13,623 nucleotides of DNA from Ruminococcaceae bacterium UBA794 (GCA_002304735.1 DBIU01000026.1:1-13623), one strand, 5' to 3'; shown: positions 1 to 7,805, counted from the stretch's first letter. The notes: generated by a model not told the origin, from the letters alone. Numbers and translations are program-made.

Positions 1-356
1 ACCCGACCTTTGCGGACGCGTTCGAGAAGAACAACTCCTGCGTGCTTAACGGAGGCGTTTGCGTGACGAAATTTACGGGTTCGAGAGGAAAGAGCGGCAC
101 TTCCGACGCTTCCGCGGAATTTGTCGGAGAAATCCGTATGCTTCTCGACAAAAGAGGCGTAATCTGGCAGACCGGCGAAATGGGTAAGGTTGATATAGGC
201 GGCGGCGGAACCGTTGCAAAATATATCGCAAACCTCGACGTTGACACGATTGACGTTGGCGTTCCCGTTATTTCGATGCATTCGCCTTACGAAATTACCG
301 CGAAAACCGATGTTTATGCGGCTTACAAGGCGTTTGAAGCGTTTATTGACGCATAA
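1..356 (+). CDS. M18 family aminopeptidase, C-terminal part (5' end outside the window)
   Basis: The reading frame is open from base 3 to the TAA at 354-356 and gives about 117 C-terminal residues. The segments GGGGTVAKYIA and VPVISMHSPYEIT, followed by DVYAAYKAF, are the typical C-terminal signature of M18 (aspartyl/leucyl) metalloaminopeptidases. The His of the SMH motif is the last metal ligand of the dinuclear zinc site in this family. These enzymes are cytoplasmic, assemble as large tetrahedral dodecamers and release N-terminal residues from peptides. The internal GTG at 42 is not a start, because the frame continues upstream of it with matching family sequence. No terminator follows the stop codon, and the next gene begins 88 bases later. 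The catalytic N-terminal half cannot be assessed here. Confidence 0.9.
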   Translation, partial: PTFADAFEKNNSCVLNGGVCVTKFTGSRGKSGTSDASAEFVGEIRMLLDKRGVIWQTGEMGKVDIGGGGTVAKYIANLDVDTIDVGVPVISMHSPYEITAKTDVYAAYKAFEAFIDA

Positions 357-366
357 TTTATCATAA

Positions 367-381
367 GGTCACCTCTAAAAA
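367..381 (+). repeat. Solo copy of a repeat end (15 nt)
   Basis: The 15 bases GGTCACCTCTAAAAA occur here, between the aminopeptidase and yunB-like genes. They occur again exactly at 7819-7833, where they form the left arm of a long inverted-repeat element. No matching right arm lies near this copy, so it looks like a truncated or deletion-derived element end. The rest of the 357-444 spacer holds only the yunB ribosome binding site; I see no terminator or convincing promoter there. Confidence 0.6.
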
Positions 382-444
382 AAGGACAAATTCATTCACT
401 TTGCTCCTCCGTTTTGCATATAGTTTACGGGGGAGTGGTGAATT

Positions 445-1116
445 ATGGCGCGGAGTTTTTTCAAAAAGCTCGGGATAAAGCTGATTGCGGCGGGAATGGT
501 TATGACGGGACTTCTGGTTATACTTGACCTTAGCTTTCGTCCCGTTATCGAAACCGTTAACGCGTATAAATGTCACGAGCTTGTAAGCCGTCTGATAAAC
601 GACGCTGTTTCAGCCGAAATCGAGAACGAGAACGCGGGTTATTCAAAACTTGTTAATCTAACCGCGAACGCAGAGGGCGAGATTATGTCGCTTGAAAGCA
701 ACGTGATGAACATTAACAAGCTGAAAACGCGGATTGTTCATCGGCTGGAGCGTGAAATAGCAAGGCTTCCCGATGTGGATATTCAAATTCCGATAGGAAC
801 GCTTCTTGGTATTCAGCTTCTCCACGGAAAGGGTTTTGGAGTCGGAATGACGGTTCAGCCGGTTGGCTATGCTTCCGCGTCAATAATAAGCGAGTTTTCG
901 GAGGCGGGGCTTAATCAGACGCTTCACAGAATTGTGATTGAGATTGACGCCGACGTTGACGCGATTATTCCGGGATATTCGACAAGAGTTCCCGTAAAAA
1001 CAACGATTGTCGCCGCTGAAACGGTGATTGTCGGGAGAGTTCCGAACGCGTACACGCACGTTGTGGCTTCCGAGTCGCTTGACGGTTACCTAAACGATTA
1101 TGGCGCGGTGGAATGA
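445..1116 (+). CDS. yunB: Sporulation protein YunB-like membrane protein
   Basis: This 223-residue protein has a short basic N-terminus, one membrane segment (about residues 10-30) and a long domain predicted to lie outside the cytoplasm. The segment IPIGTLLGIQLLHGKG (about 115-130) and the motif GLNQTLHRIVIEI (155-167) match the conserved core of YunB. In Bacillus subtilis that protein is made in the mother cell under sigma-E and is needed for efficient sporulation; its molecular role is unclear. The start is ATG 445, preceded by GGGGAG at about 430-435. ligA follows after 15 bases, so co-transcription is likely. Family assignment is by remembered motifs rather than a search, but length and architecture agree well. 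Confidence 0.85.
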   Translation: MARSFFKKLGIKLIAAGMVMTGLLVILDLSFRPVIETVNAYKCHELVSRLINDAVSAEIENENAGYSKLVNLTANAEGEIMSLESNVMNINKLKTRIVHRLEREIARLPDVDIQIPIGTLLGIQLLHGKGFGVGMTVQPVGYASASIISEFSEAGLNQTLHRIVIEIDADVDAIIPGYSTRVPVKTTIVAAETVIVGRVPNAYTHVVASESLDGYLNDYGAVE

Positions 1117-1131
1117 AATTGGAGATTAAAA

Positions 1132-3120
1132 ATGGATTTTATTGAAGCGAAAAAGCGCGTTGCAGAGCTTACCGAAAGGCTTGAAAAGGCAAATCGCGAG
1201 TATTATGAGCTTGACAGCCCCACGCTTGAGGACGACGAATACGACGCTTTAATGCGCGAGCTTAGGTCGCTTGAAAGCGAATTTCCCGAGCTTTTGAGCG
1301 AAAATTCGCCCTCGCAGAGGGTCGGCGGAGTGGCTTCGGCAACGTTTGAGAAAGTTGCTCATTCCGTTCAAATGGCGAGCTTGCAGGACGTTTTCGGCGA
1401 AGGCGAAGTGCGCGGTTTTTACGAGCGCGTTGCCGAGCAGGGAGCGGAGGAATTTACCGTTGAACCGAAAATCGACGGATTATCCGTATCGCTTGAGTAT
1501 GAGAACGGCGTTTTTGTACGCGGTTCAACGCGCGGCGACGGCTTTATCGGCGAGGATATTACCGCAAATCTCAAAACAATCCGTTCAATTCCGCTTAAAC
1601 TAAAGGATAATCTCCTGTTGCTCGAGGTTCGCGGAGAGGTTTATATGCCAAAGCAGAGCTTCGCGAAGCTTTGCGAAATTCAAGAGCAAAACGGCGAGCC
1701 GCTTCCAAAAAATCCAAGAAACGCCGCGGCGGGTTCGCTTCGACAGAAAGACAGCAAAATTACCGCCGAACGCGCTCTCGATATCTTTTGCTTCAACGTT
1801 CAGCGCGTTGACGGAAAGAGCTTTTCTTCGCACTCCGAGAGCCTTGAATATCTGAAAGAACAGGGATTTCGGGTAATTCCCGATTACCGCGTCTGTAAAA
1901 ATCTTGAAGAAATTCTTGCGCGAATAAAAGAAATCGGGGAAATGAGGACTTCGCTTCCGTTCGATATCGATGGCGCTGTCGTTAAGGTAAACGACCTGCG
2001 GCTGCGCGAGGAAATCGGCGCTACCGCAAAGGTTCCGAAATGGGCGGTTGCTTTCAAGTATCCTCCCGAGGAAAAGGAAACCAAGCTGAATACTATCGAA
2101 ATAAACGTCGGCAGAACGGGCGCGCTTACTCCCGTGGCGGTGTTCGACCCTGTTCAGCTTGCGGGAACGACGGTTTCGCGCGCTGTTTTGCATAATCAGG
2201 ATTATATCTCCGAGAAAGATATACGCGTCGGCGACAGAATTGTCGTGAGAAAGGCGGGAGATATTATTCCGGAGGTTGTTCGGAGCGTTTCTCACGCGGA
2301 GGGTTCGGAGAAGTTCTTTATTCCTGCAAAATGTCCCGTGTGCGGCGCGGAAGCCGTTCGCTACGAGGACGAGGCGGTTATTCGCTGCCAAAATATCGAC
2401 TGTCCCGCGCAGCTTTTGCGGTCAATCGAGCATTTCGCTTCGCGCGGAGCAATGAACATCGACGGACTCGGCGAAGCTGTTGTTAAACAGCTCGTTGAAG
2501 CGGGCTTTGTGAAAACCGTTGCGGATTTGTATACGCTTGATATTCAGGAGCTTACCGAGCTTGAGCGTTTCGGCAGAAAATCGGCTGAAAATCTGCTCAA
2601 TTCAATTGAAAATTCAAAGAAAAACAACCTTTCAAGGCTTATTTTCGCGCTTGGAATTAAGGGTATCGGCAGCCGCGCGGCGGTGCTTCTCTGCGAGCGC
2701 TTCGGGAATATGGACGCGATTATGGCGGCTTCCGAGGAGGAGATTGTCGGAATAGAGAAATTCGGCGATATTCTCGCGAAATCCGTTTACACGGCAATGC
2801 GCGAACCTCACAGAAAAGAGCTTATCGCGCGTTTGAAAGAGCTTGGGCTGAATATGACCTATGAAAGCGCGAAAATTTCGGATAAATTCGCGGGGCTTAC
2901 TTTCGTTCTCACGGGAACGCTCCCCACGCTGAAGCGCGAGCAGGCAAAGGAAATGATTGAAAAGCTCGGCGGAAAGTGCTCGGGGTCGGTTTCAAAAAAG
3001 ACAAGCTATGTTCTCGCGGGAGAAGAAGCCGGCTCTAAGCTTGACAAAGCGAACGAGCTTGGAATTACGGTTATCAATGAAGAGCAATTCTTAAAAATGA
3101 TAGAAAATCAGGAGGATTAA
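1132..3120 (+). CDS. ligA: NAD-dependent DNA ligase LigA
   Basis: At 662 residues this is a full-length bacterial NAD+-dependent ligase, which seals 3'-OH/5'-phosphate nicks during replication and repair. Domains in order: the N-terminal Ia domain that binds NMN (about 1-65); the nucleotidyltransferase domain with adenylated lysine K113 in KIDG; the OB fold (about 310-395); a Cys4 zinc finger (C401, C404, C419, C424); helix-hairpin-helix repeats (about 440-580, including GIKGIGSRAA); and a C-terminal BRCT domain from about 585. Start ATG 1132 follows GGAG at 1121-1124. The last codons contain the AGGAGG that serves leuC, tying this housekeeping gene to the leucine genes downstream. No key residue is missing. 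Confidence 0.98.
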   Translation: MDFIEAKKRVAELTERLEKANREYYELDSPTLEDDEYDALMRELRSLESEFPELLSENSPSQRVGGVASATFEKVAHSVQMASLQDVFGEGEVRGFYERVAEQGAEEFTVEPKIDGLSVSLEYENGVFVRGSTRGDGFIGEDITANLKTIRSIPLKLKDNLLLLEVRGEVYMPKQSFAKLCEIQEQNGEPLPKNPRNAAAGSLRQKDSKITAERALDIFCFNVQRVDGKSFSSHSESLEYLKEQGFRVIPDYRVCKNLEEILARIKEIGEMRTSLPFDIDGAVVKVNDLRLREEIGATAKVPKWAVAFKYPPEEKETKLNTIEINVGRTGALTPVAVFDPVQLAGTTVSRAVLHNQDYISEKDIRVGDRIVVRKAGDIIPEVVRSVSHAEGSEKFFIPAKCPVCGAEAVRYEDEAVIRCQNIDCPAQLLRSIEHFASRGAMNIDGLGEAVVKQLVEAGFVKTVADLYTLDIQELTELERFGRKSAENLLNSIENSKKNNLSRLIFALGIKGIGSRAAVLLCERFGNMDAIMAASEEEIVGIEKFGDILAKSVYTAMREPHRKELIARLKELGLNMTYESAKISDKFAGLTFVLTGTLPTLKREQAKEMIEKLGGKCSGSVSKKTSYVLAGEEAGSKLDKANELGITVINEEQFLKMIENQED

Positions 3121-3123
3121 ATA

Positions 3124-4386
3124 ATGGGAATGACAATGACTCAGAAAATTCTGGCAAAGCATGCGGGACTTGATTCCGTCGTCGAGGGACAGCTTATCAG
3201 AGCAAAGCTCGATATGGTTCTCGGAAACGATATCACAAGCCCCGTGGCAATAAACGAGTTCAACAAGAACGGTTTTACGGGAATTTTCGACAAGAACAAG
3301 ATTTCGCTTGTTATGGACCACTTCACGCCTAACAAGGATATCAAGGCTGCAATTCAATGTCAGCAGTGCCGCAATTTCGCGGATAAGTATGATATCGTGA
3401 ACTTCTATGATGTAGGAAATGTGGGAATAGAACACGCTCTGCTTCCCGAAAAAGGTCTTGTTATCGCAGGCGACTGCGTTATCGGCGCGGACAGCCACAC
3501 TTGTACATACGGCGCGCTCGGCGCTTTCTCAACAGGCGTCGGTTCAACGGATATGGCTGCGGGTATGGCGACAGGCGAGGCTTGGTTCAAAGTTCCTTCC
3601 GCAATCAAGTTTAACCTCACGGGAAAGCTCAATAAGTGGGTGAGCGGAAAGGATGTTATTCTGCATATTATCGGTGAAATCGGCGTTGACGGCGCACTTT
3701 ATCAGTCGATGGAGTTCACGGGAGAGGGTCTGAAGAGCCTTTCAATGGACGACAGGCTTTGTATGGCGAATATGGCAATCGAAGCGGGTGCGAAGAACGG
3801 CATTTTCGAGGTTGACGAGGTTACGCTCGACTACATAAAGAGCAGAACGACGCGTACTCCCGAAGTGTTCAAGGCTGACGAGGACGCGCACTATAACCGC
3901 GTTATCGACATAAACCTCAGCGAAATCAAGCCGACCGTTTCTTTCCCGCATCTTCCCGAGAACACAAAGACGATTGACGAAGCGGAGAAGCTCAAAATTA
4001 AAATCGACCAAGTTGTAATCGGCTCCTGCACAAACGGCAGATACAGCGACCTTGAAACCGCTGCGGCTGTGGTTAAGGGCAAAAAGGTTGCAAAGGGCGT
4101 CCGCGCAATCGTAATTCCCGCTACGCAGCAGATTTATCTTGACGCGCTCAGAAACGGTTTGCTTGAAATCTTTGTTGAAGCGGGAATGGTGGTTTCCGCG
4201 CCAACCTGCGGACCTTGCCTCGGCGGTCATATGGGTATTCTCGCTCCTCACGAGAGAGCCGTTTCCACAACCAACCGCAACTTTGTCGGAAGAATGGGCG
4301 ATGTGACCTCGGAGGTTTATCTCGCAAGCCCCGCTGTCGCTGCGGCAAGCGCTCTCAAGGGCTATATTTCGGGGGAGTTTGAGTGA
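3124..4386 (+). CDS. leuC: 3-isopropylmalate dehydratase, large subunit (LeuC)
   Basis: This is the catalytic large subunit of isopropylmalate isomerase. With LeuD it converts 2-isopropylmalate to 3-isopropylmalate in leucine synthesis. The 420-residue length fits the shorter LeuC type of Clostridia and archaea. Three 4Fe-4S cysteines are visible: C302 in IGSCTNGR, and C362 and C365 in TCGPCLGG. The aconitase-type segment GADSHTCTYGALGAF is at about 121-135. ATG 3124 lies 3 bases after the ligA stop, with AGGAGG at 3111-3116 inside the ligA end. The gene overlaps the next one at its stop codon. Homoaconitase or 2,3-dimethylmalate dehydratase paralogues share these motifs, but the adjacent leuD and leuB support the leucine pathway. 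Confidence 0.96.
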   Translation: MGMTMTQKILAKHAGLDSVVEGQLIRAKLDMVLGNDITSPVAINEFNKNGFTGIFDKNKISLVMDHFTPNKDIKAAIQCQQCRNFADKYDIVNFYDVGNVGIEHALLPEKGLVIAGDCVIGADSHTCTYGALGAFSTGVGSTDMAAGMATGEAWFKVPSAIKFNLTGKLNKWVSGKDVILHIIGEIGVDGALYQSMEFTGEGLKSLSMDDRLCMANMAIEAGAKNGIFEVDEVTLDYIKSRTTRTPEVFKADEDAHYNRVIDINLSEIKPTVSFPHLPENTKTIDEAEKLKIKIDQVVIGSCTNGRYSDLETAAAVVKGKKVAKGVRAIVIPATQQIYLDALRNGLLEIFVEAGMVVSAPTCGPCLGGHMGILAPHERAVSTTNRNFVGRMGDVTSEVYLASPAVAAASALKGYISGEFE

Positions 4387-4685
4387 TGATTAAACACGTT
4401 ATTATCTGGAAGCTAAAGGATATGCCCGAAAGCGAAAAGGCTGAACATAAGCGCCTTATCAAAGAAGGTTTAGAGTCTTTGAACGGCAAAATCGAGGGGT
4501 TAACCGAGATTAAGGTGATAACAGAGCTTCTTTCGACCTCAACGGGAGATTTGATGCTCGACAGCACTTTCACAAGCGCCGAAGCTCTCAAAGGCTATTC
4601 CGTTCACCCCGAACACGTTAAGGTTGCGGACGAGCGCGTAAGACCGTTCGTTGCGGACAGAAAATGCGTTGATTTTGAAATATAA
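4386..4685 (+). CDS. Dabb (stress-responsive A/B barrel) domain protein
   Basis: This 99-residue protein consists of one dimeric alpha/beta-barrel (Dabb) domain. It opens with the strand KHVIIWKL, carrying a conserved His (residue 4), and ends with the family's Y-x-x-HPEH-x-x-V signature (about 71-80). Dabb proteins are ferredoxin-like fold dimers; some are stress-induced in plants, and the bacterial members mostly lack assigned roles. I chose ATG 4386, which shares its first base with the leuC stop codon, over GTG 4383 because GGGGGAG at 4371-4377 is then 8 bases away. leuD follows after 11 bases. The gene separates leuC from leuD, whose products form one enzyme, so a role linked to that pathway is possible but unproven. 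Confidence 0.85.
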   Translation: MIKHVIIWKLKDMPESEKAEHKRLIKEGLESLNGKIEGLTEIKVITELLSTSTGDLMLDSTFTSAEALKGYSVHPEHVKVADERVRPFVADRKCVDFEI

Positions 4686-4696
4686 GGAGAATTGAT

Positions 4697-5179
4697 ATGA
4701 AAGCACACGGAATTGTACATAAGTACGGAGATAACGTTGACACGGACGTAATTATCCCCGCGCGTTACCTCAACACATCCGACCACAAGGAGCTTGCTTC
4801 TCACTGTATGGAGGATATCGACAAGGACTTCGTTAAAAAGGTCAAGGACGGCGATATTATTGTCGCGAATATGAATTTCGGTTGCGGAAGCTCCCGCGAG
4901 CACGCTCCGATTGCAATTAAGGCAAGCGGAATAGGCTGCGTTATCGCGTCGACCTTTGCGAGAATTTTTTACAGAAACGCTATTAATATCGGTCTGCCTA
5001 TTCTCGAATGTGACGAAGCGGCTAAGGATATCGACGACGGAAACGAGGTTGAAATCGACTTCGATACGGGTATTATAACAAATATTACCAAAAACAAGAC
5101 CTACAAGGCACAGCCTTTCCCCGAATTTATCAAGGATATCATCAATAAGGGCGGGCTTCTCAACTCTTTGAAGAAATGA
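4697..5179 (+). CDS. leuD: 3-isopropylmalate dehydratase, small subunit (LeuD)
   Basis: This is the small swivel-domain subunit that completes isopropylmalate isomerase with LeuC. At 160 residues it belongs to the short LeuD type usually paired with 420-residue LeuC proteins. Visible hallmarks are GDNVDTDVIIPARYL near the N-terminus, the substrate-binding loop FGCGSSREHAP (61-71), and STFARIFYRNAINIGLP (about 85-101). ATG 4697 follows AAGGAG at 4684-4689. The stop overlaps the next start by four bases (ATGA), suggesting translational coupling to the acetyltransferase gene. Confidence 0.96.
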   Translation: MKAHGIVHKYGDNVDTDVIIPARYLNTSDHKELASHCMEDIDKDFVKKVKDGDIIVANMNFGCGSSREHAPIAIKASGIGCVIASTFARIFYRNAINIGLPILECDEAAKDIDDGNEVEIDFDTGIITNITKNKTYKAQPFPEFIKDIINKGGLLNSLKK

Positions 5180-5670
5180 GAATTGATATAAAAGCCGCCG
5201 AGCTTTCCGACGTCGAGGGAATGAGCAGAGTTGTGGATAGCTGCTGGCGAGAGAATTACAAGTCGTTTTTTTCGCAGGAGATGATTGAGCGATACACGGG
5301 AGAATGTCGCCGAAGAAGCTTCACAAAGCTGATTGTCGATGGGAAGTATATATATGCGCTTCTTGTCGATGGAGAGATTTGCGCCGTCTGCGCGGGAGAA
5401 TGTTGCGAGGACAAGGCTTTCGACGGCTTTGTTTCAATAATGATGCTTTACACAGCTCCTGAAATGCAGCATAAAGGATACGGAAAAAAGCTGCTGATGT
5501 ATTCTCTGCGCGAGGCGAGGAAAAAAGGCTACAAAGGCGCCGTTCTTGAAACTGCCGAGAAAAACGCAAACGCAAGGCGGTTTTATGAGAAATTCGGCTT
5601 TTCGGAAAGAAAAGCTTCCGCGAGGGAATTTGACGGCGTGAAATATATCACATATAAAATTGATTTCTGA
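5176..5670 (+). CDS. GNAT family N-acetyltransferase
   Basis: This 164-residue protein has the GNAT fold. The acetyl-CoA pyrophosphate-binding motif A is QHKGYGKKLL (98-107), and motif B is NANARRFYEKFGF (130-142). Such enzymes move an acetyl group from acetyl-CoA to an amine; the substrate cannot be read from the sequence. The start overlaps the leuD stop by four bases and has no clear Shine-Dalgarno sequence, so translation probably depends on ribosomes ending leuD. Its stop codon lies just upstream of leuB. The position inside a leucine operon may be incidental. A RimI-like or small-molecule acetyltransferase role cannot be separated here. Confidence 0.9.
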   Translation: MRIDIKAAELSDVEGMSRVVDSCWRENYKSFFSQEMIERYTGECRRRSFTKLIVDGKYIYALLVDGEICAVCAGECCEDKAFDGFVSIMMLYTAPEMQHKGYGKKLLMYSLREARKKGYKGAVLETAEKNANARRFYEKFGFSERKASAREFDGVKYITYKIDF

Positions 5671-5687
5671 TGAAAGGAAACAGGGTA

Positions 5688-6770
5688 ATGGAAAAGAATA
5701 TTGCGGTTATTAAGGGCGACGGAATAGGACCGGAAATTGTTTCGGAAGCGATGAAGGTGCTTGATAAGGTTGCGGAGAAGTTCGGACATAAGTTTAACTA
5801 CGAGCAGCTTCTTATGGGCGGCTGTTCAATCGACGCAAACGGCGTTCCGCTCACAGATGAAACAATCGAACGCTGCAAGGCTTCTGACGCTGTTCTTATG
5901 GGTTCAATCGGCGGTAATACGACAACCTCGCCGTGGTACAAGCTTCCCGCAAATCTTCGTCCCGAAGCGGGCTTGCTGAAGCTCAGAAAATCGCTCGGAC
6001 TTTTCGCGAATTTACGACCGTGCGTGCTTTTCCCGCAGCTTTCCGAGGCTTGCCCGCTCAAAAAGGAGATTGCGGACAAGGGCTTTGATATGCTGATTAT
6101 GAGAGAGCTTACGGGAGGACTTTATTTCGGCGAGCGTAAAACCGAGGAAATAGATGGCGTTATGACTGCCGTTGATACGCTTTCATACAACGAAAACGAA
6201 ATCCGCAGAATTGCCGTAAAGGCTTTCGATGTCGCTATGCAGCGCCGCAAAAAGGTTACAAGCGTTGATAAAGCGAACGTTCTCGATTCTTCAAGGCTTT
6301 GGAGAAAGGTCGTCGAGGAGGTTGCAAAGGATTATCCCGAGGTAACGCTCGAGCATATGCTTGTCGATAACAGCGCAATGCAGCTAGTAAAAGACCCCGC
6401 GCAGTTTGACGTAATGGTAACGGAGAATATGTTCGGAGATATTCTTTCGGACGAGGCTTCGATGATTACAGGCTCAATCGGAATGTTAGCTTCCGCTTCG
6501 ATGAACGAAACAAGCTTCGGTTTGTACGAGCCGAGCGGCGGCTCTGCGCCCGATATTGCAGGTCAGAACAAGGCAAATCCGATTGCGACAATTCTTTCTG
6601 CGGCGATGATGCTTCGTTATTCGTTTAAGATGGATAAAGAAGCCGACGCTGTTGAGAACGCGGTTAATAAGGTTCTTGAAAACGGTATTCGCACAGGCGA
6701 TATTATGAGCGACGGAATGACGCTTGTTTCCTGCTCGGAAATGGGCGATAAAATTGCCGAGTTTATCTGA
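5688..6770 (+). CDS. leuB: 3-isopropylmalate dehydrogenase (LeuB)
   Basis: The 360-residue enzyme oxidises and decarboxylates 3-isopropylmalate with NAD+ to give the keto acid precursor of leucine. The N-terminus has IAVIKGDGIGPEIV. The substrate arginines R100, R110 and R139 (in MRELTGG), Y146, K195 (in DKANVLD), D227, D251 and D255 are all in their expected contexts. GSAPDIAGQNKANPIA (about 285-300) is the NAD-binding signature. I chose ATG 5688 over ATG 5670: AAAGGA at 5673-5678 is spaced correctly for it, and the protein then begins at the usual family position. The tail overlaps nothing, and the FNT gene follows after 15 bases. Confidence 0.96.
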   Translation: MEKNIAVIKGDGIGPEIVSEAMKVLDKVAEKFGHKFNYEQLLMGGCSIDANGVPLTDETIERCKASDAVLMGSIGGNTTTSPWYKLPANLRPEAGLLKLRKSLGLFANLRPCVLFPQLSEACPLKKEIADKGFDMLIMRELTGGLYFGERKTEEIDGVMTAVDTLSYNENEIRRIAVKAFDVAMQRRKKVTSVDKANVLDSSRLWRKVVEEVAKDYPEVTLEHMLVDNSAMQLVKDPAQFDVMVTENMFGDILSDEASMITGSIGMLASASMNETSFGLYEPSGGSAPDIAGQNKANPIATILSAAMMLRYSFKMDKEADAVENAVNKVLENGIRTGDIMSDGMTLVSCSEMGDKIAEFI

Positions 6771-6785
6771 TTTTCGCGAGGTTTT

Positions 6786-7376
6786 ATGAAAAAAACGATT
6801 ATTAATGCAATAAGCGCGGCGCTTCTTATTTCAATCGCTTCATATTGCAATCTGATTAGCGGGAATAAGTATGTCGGAGCGGTTTTGTTTGCGTTCGGGT
6901 TAATTATTGTCTGCCGCTACTCAATGTGCCTTTTCACGGGAATGGCGGGTTATATTAACAAAAAGAATATCCCCGATTTTCTCATCGCAACCGTTGTAAA
7001 CTGCGTTTTTGCGTTTGGGTTTGGCGTTCTCGGTTCGTTTAATCCCGCTGTTAAAGAAAAAGCAATCGAGGTTTGCTCGGGAAAACTTGCGAACAATCTG
7101 CTGTGGCTGTTTGTTTCGGCGATTTTCTGCGGTATTCTGATTTATTTCGGCGTTGATTTCTTCAAAAAAACGGGTAATTACATAGGAATTATTTTTGCAA
7201 TTCCTATTTTCGTTCTCTGCGGATTCGACCATACGGTTGCCGATTTGTTTTACTACGGCGCTTCGGGAGCTTACAGCGCTGCGGATTTGCTTCCGCTTGC
7301 CGTAATTATTCTCGGAAATATCGCGGGAAGCAGCGTTATGCGCGCGCTTATTTTCGGCGGAAAAAGGGAACAGTGA
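6786..7376 (+). CDS. Compact formate/nitrite transporter (FNT) family membrane protein
   Basis: This strongly hydrophobic 196-residue protein has about six membrane segments. It keeps FNT landmarks: LFTG (49-52) in the first half, the central-pore histidine in GFDHTVAD (H149), and LGNIAGSSV (176-184) near the C-terminus. FNT proteins are pentameric channels passing formate, nitrite or hydrosulfide with protons. Typical members are about 250-280 residues, so this one has a short N-terminus and short loops. The substrate cannot be assigned; formate is a reasonable guess for a fermenting anaerobe. ATG 6786 has GCGAGG close upstream, a weak ribosome site. It is the last gene of the closely packed run, and no clear intrinsic terminator follows it. 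Confidence 0.75.
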   Translation: MKKTIINAISAALLISIASYCNLISGNKYVGAVLFAFGLIIVCRYSMCLFTGMAGYINKKNIPDFLIATVVNCVFAFGFGVLGSFNPAVKEKAIEVCSGKLANNLLWLFVSAIFCGILIYFGVDFFKKTGNYIGIIFAIPIFVLCGFDHTVADLFYYGASGAYSAADLLPLAVIILGNIAGSSVMRALIFGGKREQ

Positions 7377-7448
7377 TAACGATTTTTTTGATAACAATTT
7401 ATAACTTTTTGAGCAAACATTCCCTTTAATATTTCTTCGGGCTGTGAA

Positions 7449-7516
7449 AATAATAATGTTGCAAAGGCAATCAATCAATTTTTCGTTTTAATCGCAAAAG
7501 ACCTTTGCTTATTATT
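7449..7516 (+). promoter_or_regulatory. Dyad in the leader of the SASP gene
   Basis: AATAATAA plus GCAAAGG (7449-7456 and 7461-7467) is fully complementary to CCTTTGCTTATTATT (7502-7516), giving 15 pairs with a 4-base bulge and a 34-base loop. The structure ends 7 bases before the AAGGAG of the SASP gene. It could be an mRNA leader hairpin or a DNA-level dyad. No sigma-G promoter could be placed with confidence in 7377-7535. TGAAAA at 7445-7450 followed after 17 bases by CAATCAA is only a weak match and would overlap the 5' arm. Confidence 0.4.
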
Positions 7517-7535
7517 GATTTCAAGGAGATTTATT

Positions 7536-7712
7536 ATGTCTAACAAACAGTCCAAGGCTAATCTTAACAACATCAAGATGCAGGCTGCCAACGAAGTAGG
7601 CGTTACCCTTAACAACGGCTATAACGGCGACCTCACCGCAAGACAGGCAGGTTCTATCGGCGGTATGATGGTTAAAAAGATGATTGAGTCTTACGAGCAG
7701 AGCGCAAAGTAA
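7536..7712 (+). CDS. Alpha/beta-type small acid-soluble spore protein (SASP)
   Basis: This 58-residue protein carries the alpha/beta SASP pattern: KMQAANEVGV (about 14-23), which spans the region cut by the GPR germination protease; a GDLTARQAGSIGG block (31-43); and MVKKMIESYE near the end. Such proteins coat and protect DNA in the dormant forespore and supply amino acids at germination. ATG 7536 follows AAGGAG (7523-7528); the upstream in-frame TTG at 7515 lacks a ribosome site. The gene stands alone between the operon and a strong terminator, consistent with its own forespore-specific expression. Lys/Asn codon choices resemble those of highly expressed genes. Confidence 0.93.
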   Translation: MSNKQSKANLNNIKMQAANEVGVTLNNGYNGDLTARQAGSIGGMMVKKMIESYEQSAK

Positions 7713-7733
7713 GCTTTCTTTACGACCTGAAGC

Positions 7734-7769
7734 AATCCCTCGGGCAAAAGTCCGAGGGATTATTTTTTT
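7734..7769 (+). terminator. Intrinsic terminator after the SASP gene
   Basis: AATCCCTCGG (7734-7743) pairs perfectly with CCGAGGGATT (7752-7761) around an 8-base loop, followed by seven T residues (7763-7769). It lies 22 bases after the SASP stop and just upstream of the cellulase promoter. Confidence 0.95.
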
Positions 7770-7775
7770 GAATAC

Positions 7776-7805
7776 TTGACAATTAATTACATATTGTGCT
7801 ATAAT
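7776..7805 (+). promoter_or_regulatory. Sigma-A promoter of the cellulase unit
   Basis: A consensus -35 TTGACA (7776-7781) and -10 TATAAT (7800-7805) are separated by 18 bases, with an extended -10 TG at 7797-7798. Transcription should start near 7812, only a few bases before the inverted-repeat element, so nearly the whole element would be transcribed as an approximately 200-nt 5' leader. Confidence 0.85.

Noticed and set aside
417..424. CATATAGT as a sigma-E -10 box for the yunB-like gene
   Set aside because: It resembles the consensus, but no -35 box lies at the right spacing, and the start point would fall inside the ribosome binding site.
1600..2391. 263-codon open frame on the minus strand
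   Set aside because: It lies wholly inside ligA, whose full set of domains is intact; the translation is Arg/Asn/Leu-rich with no family motif and no ribosome site.
3100..3130. T-box or leucine attenuator before leuC
   Set aside because: Only three bases separate ligA from leuC and no leader structure fits; the ribosome site is inside ligA.
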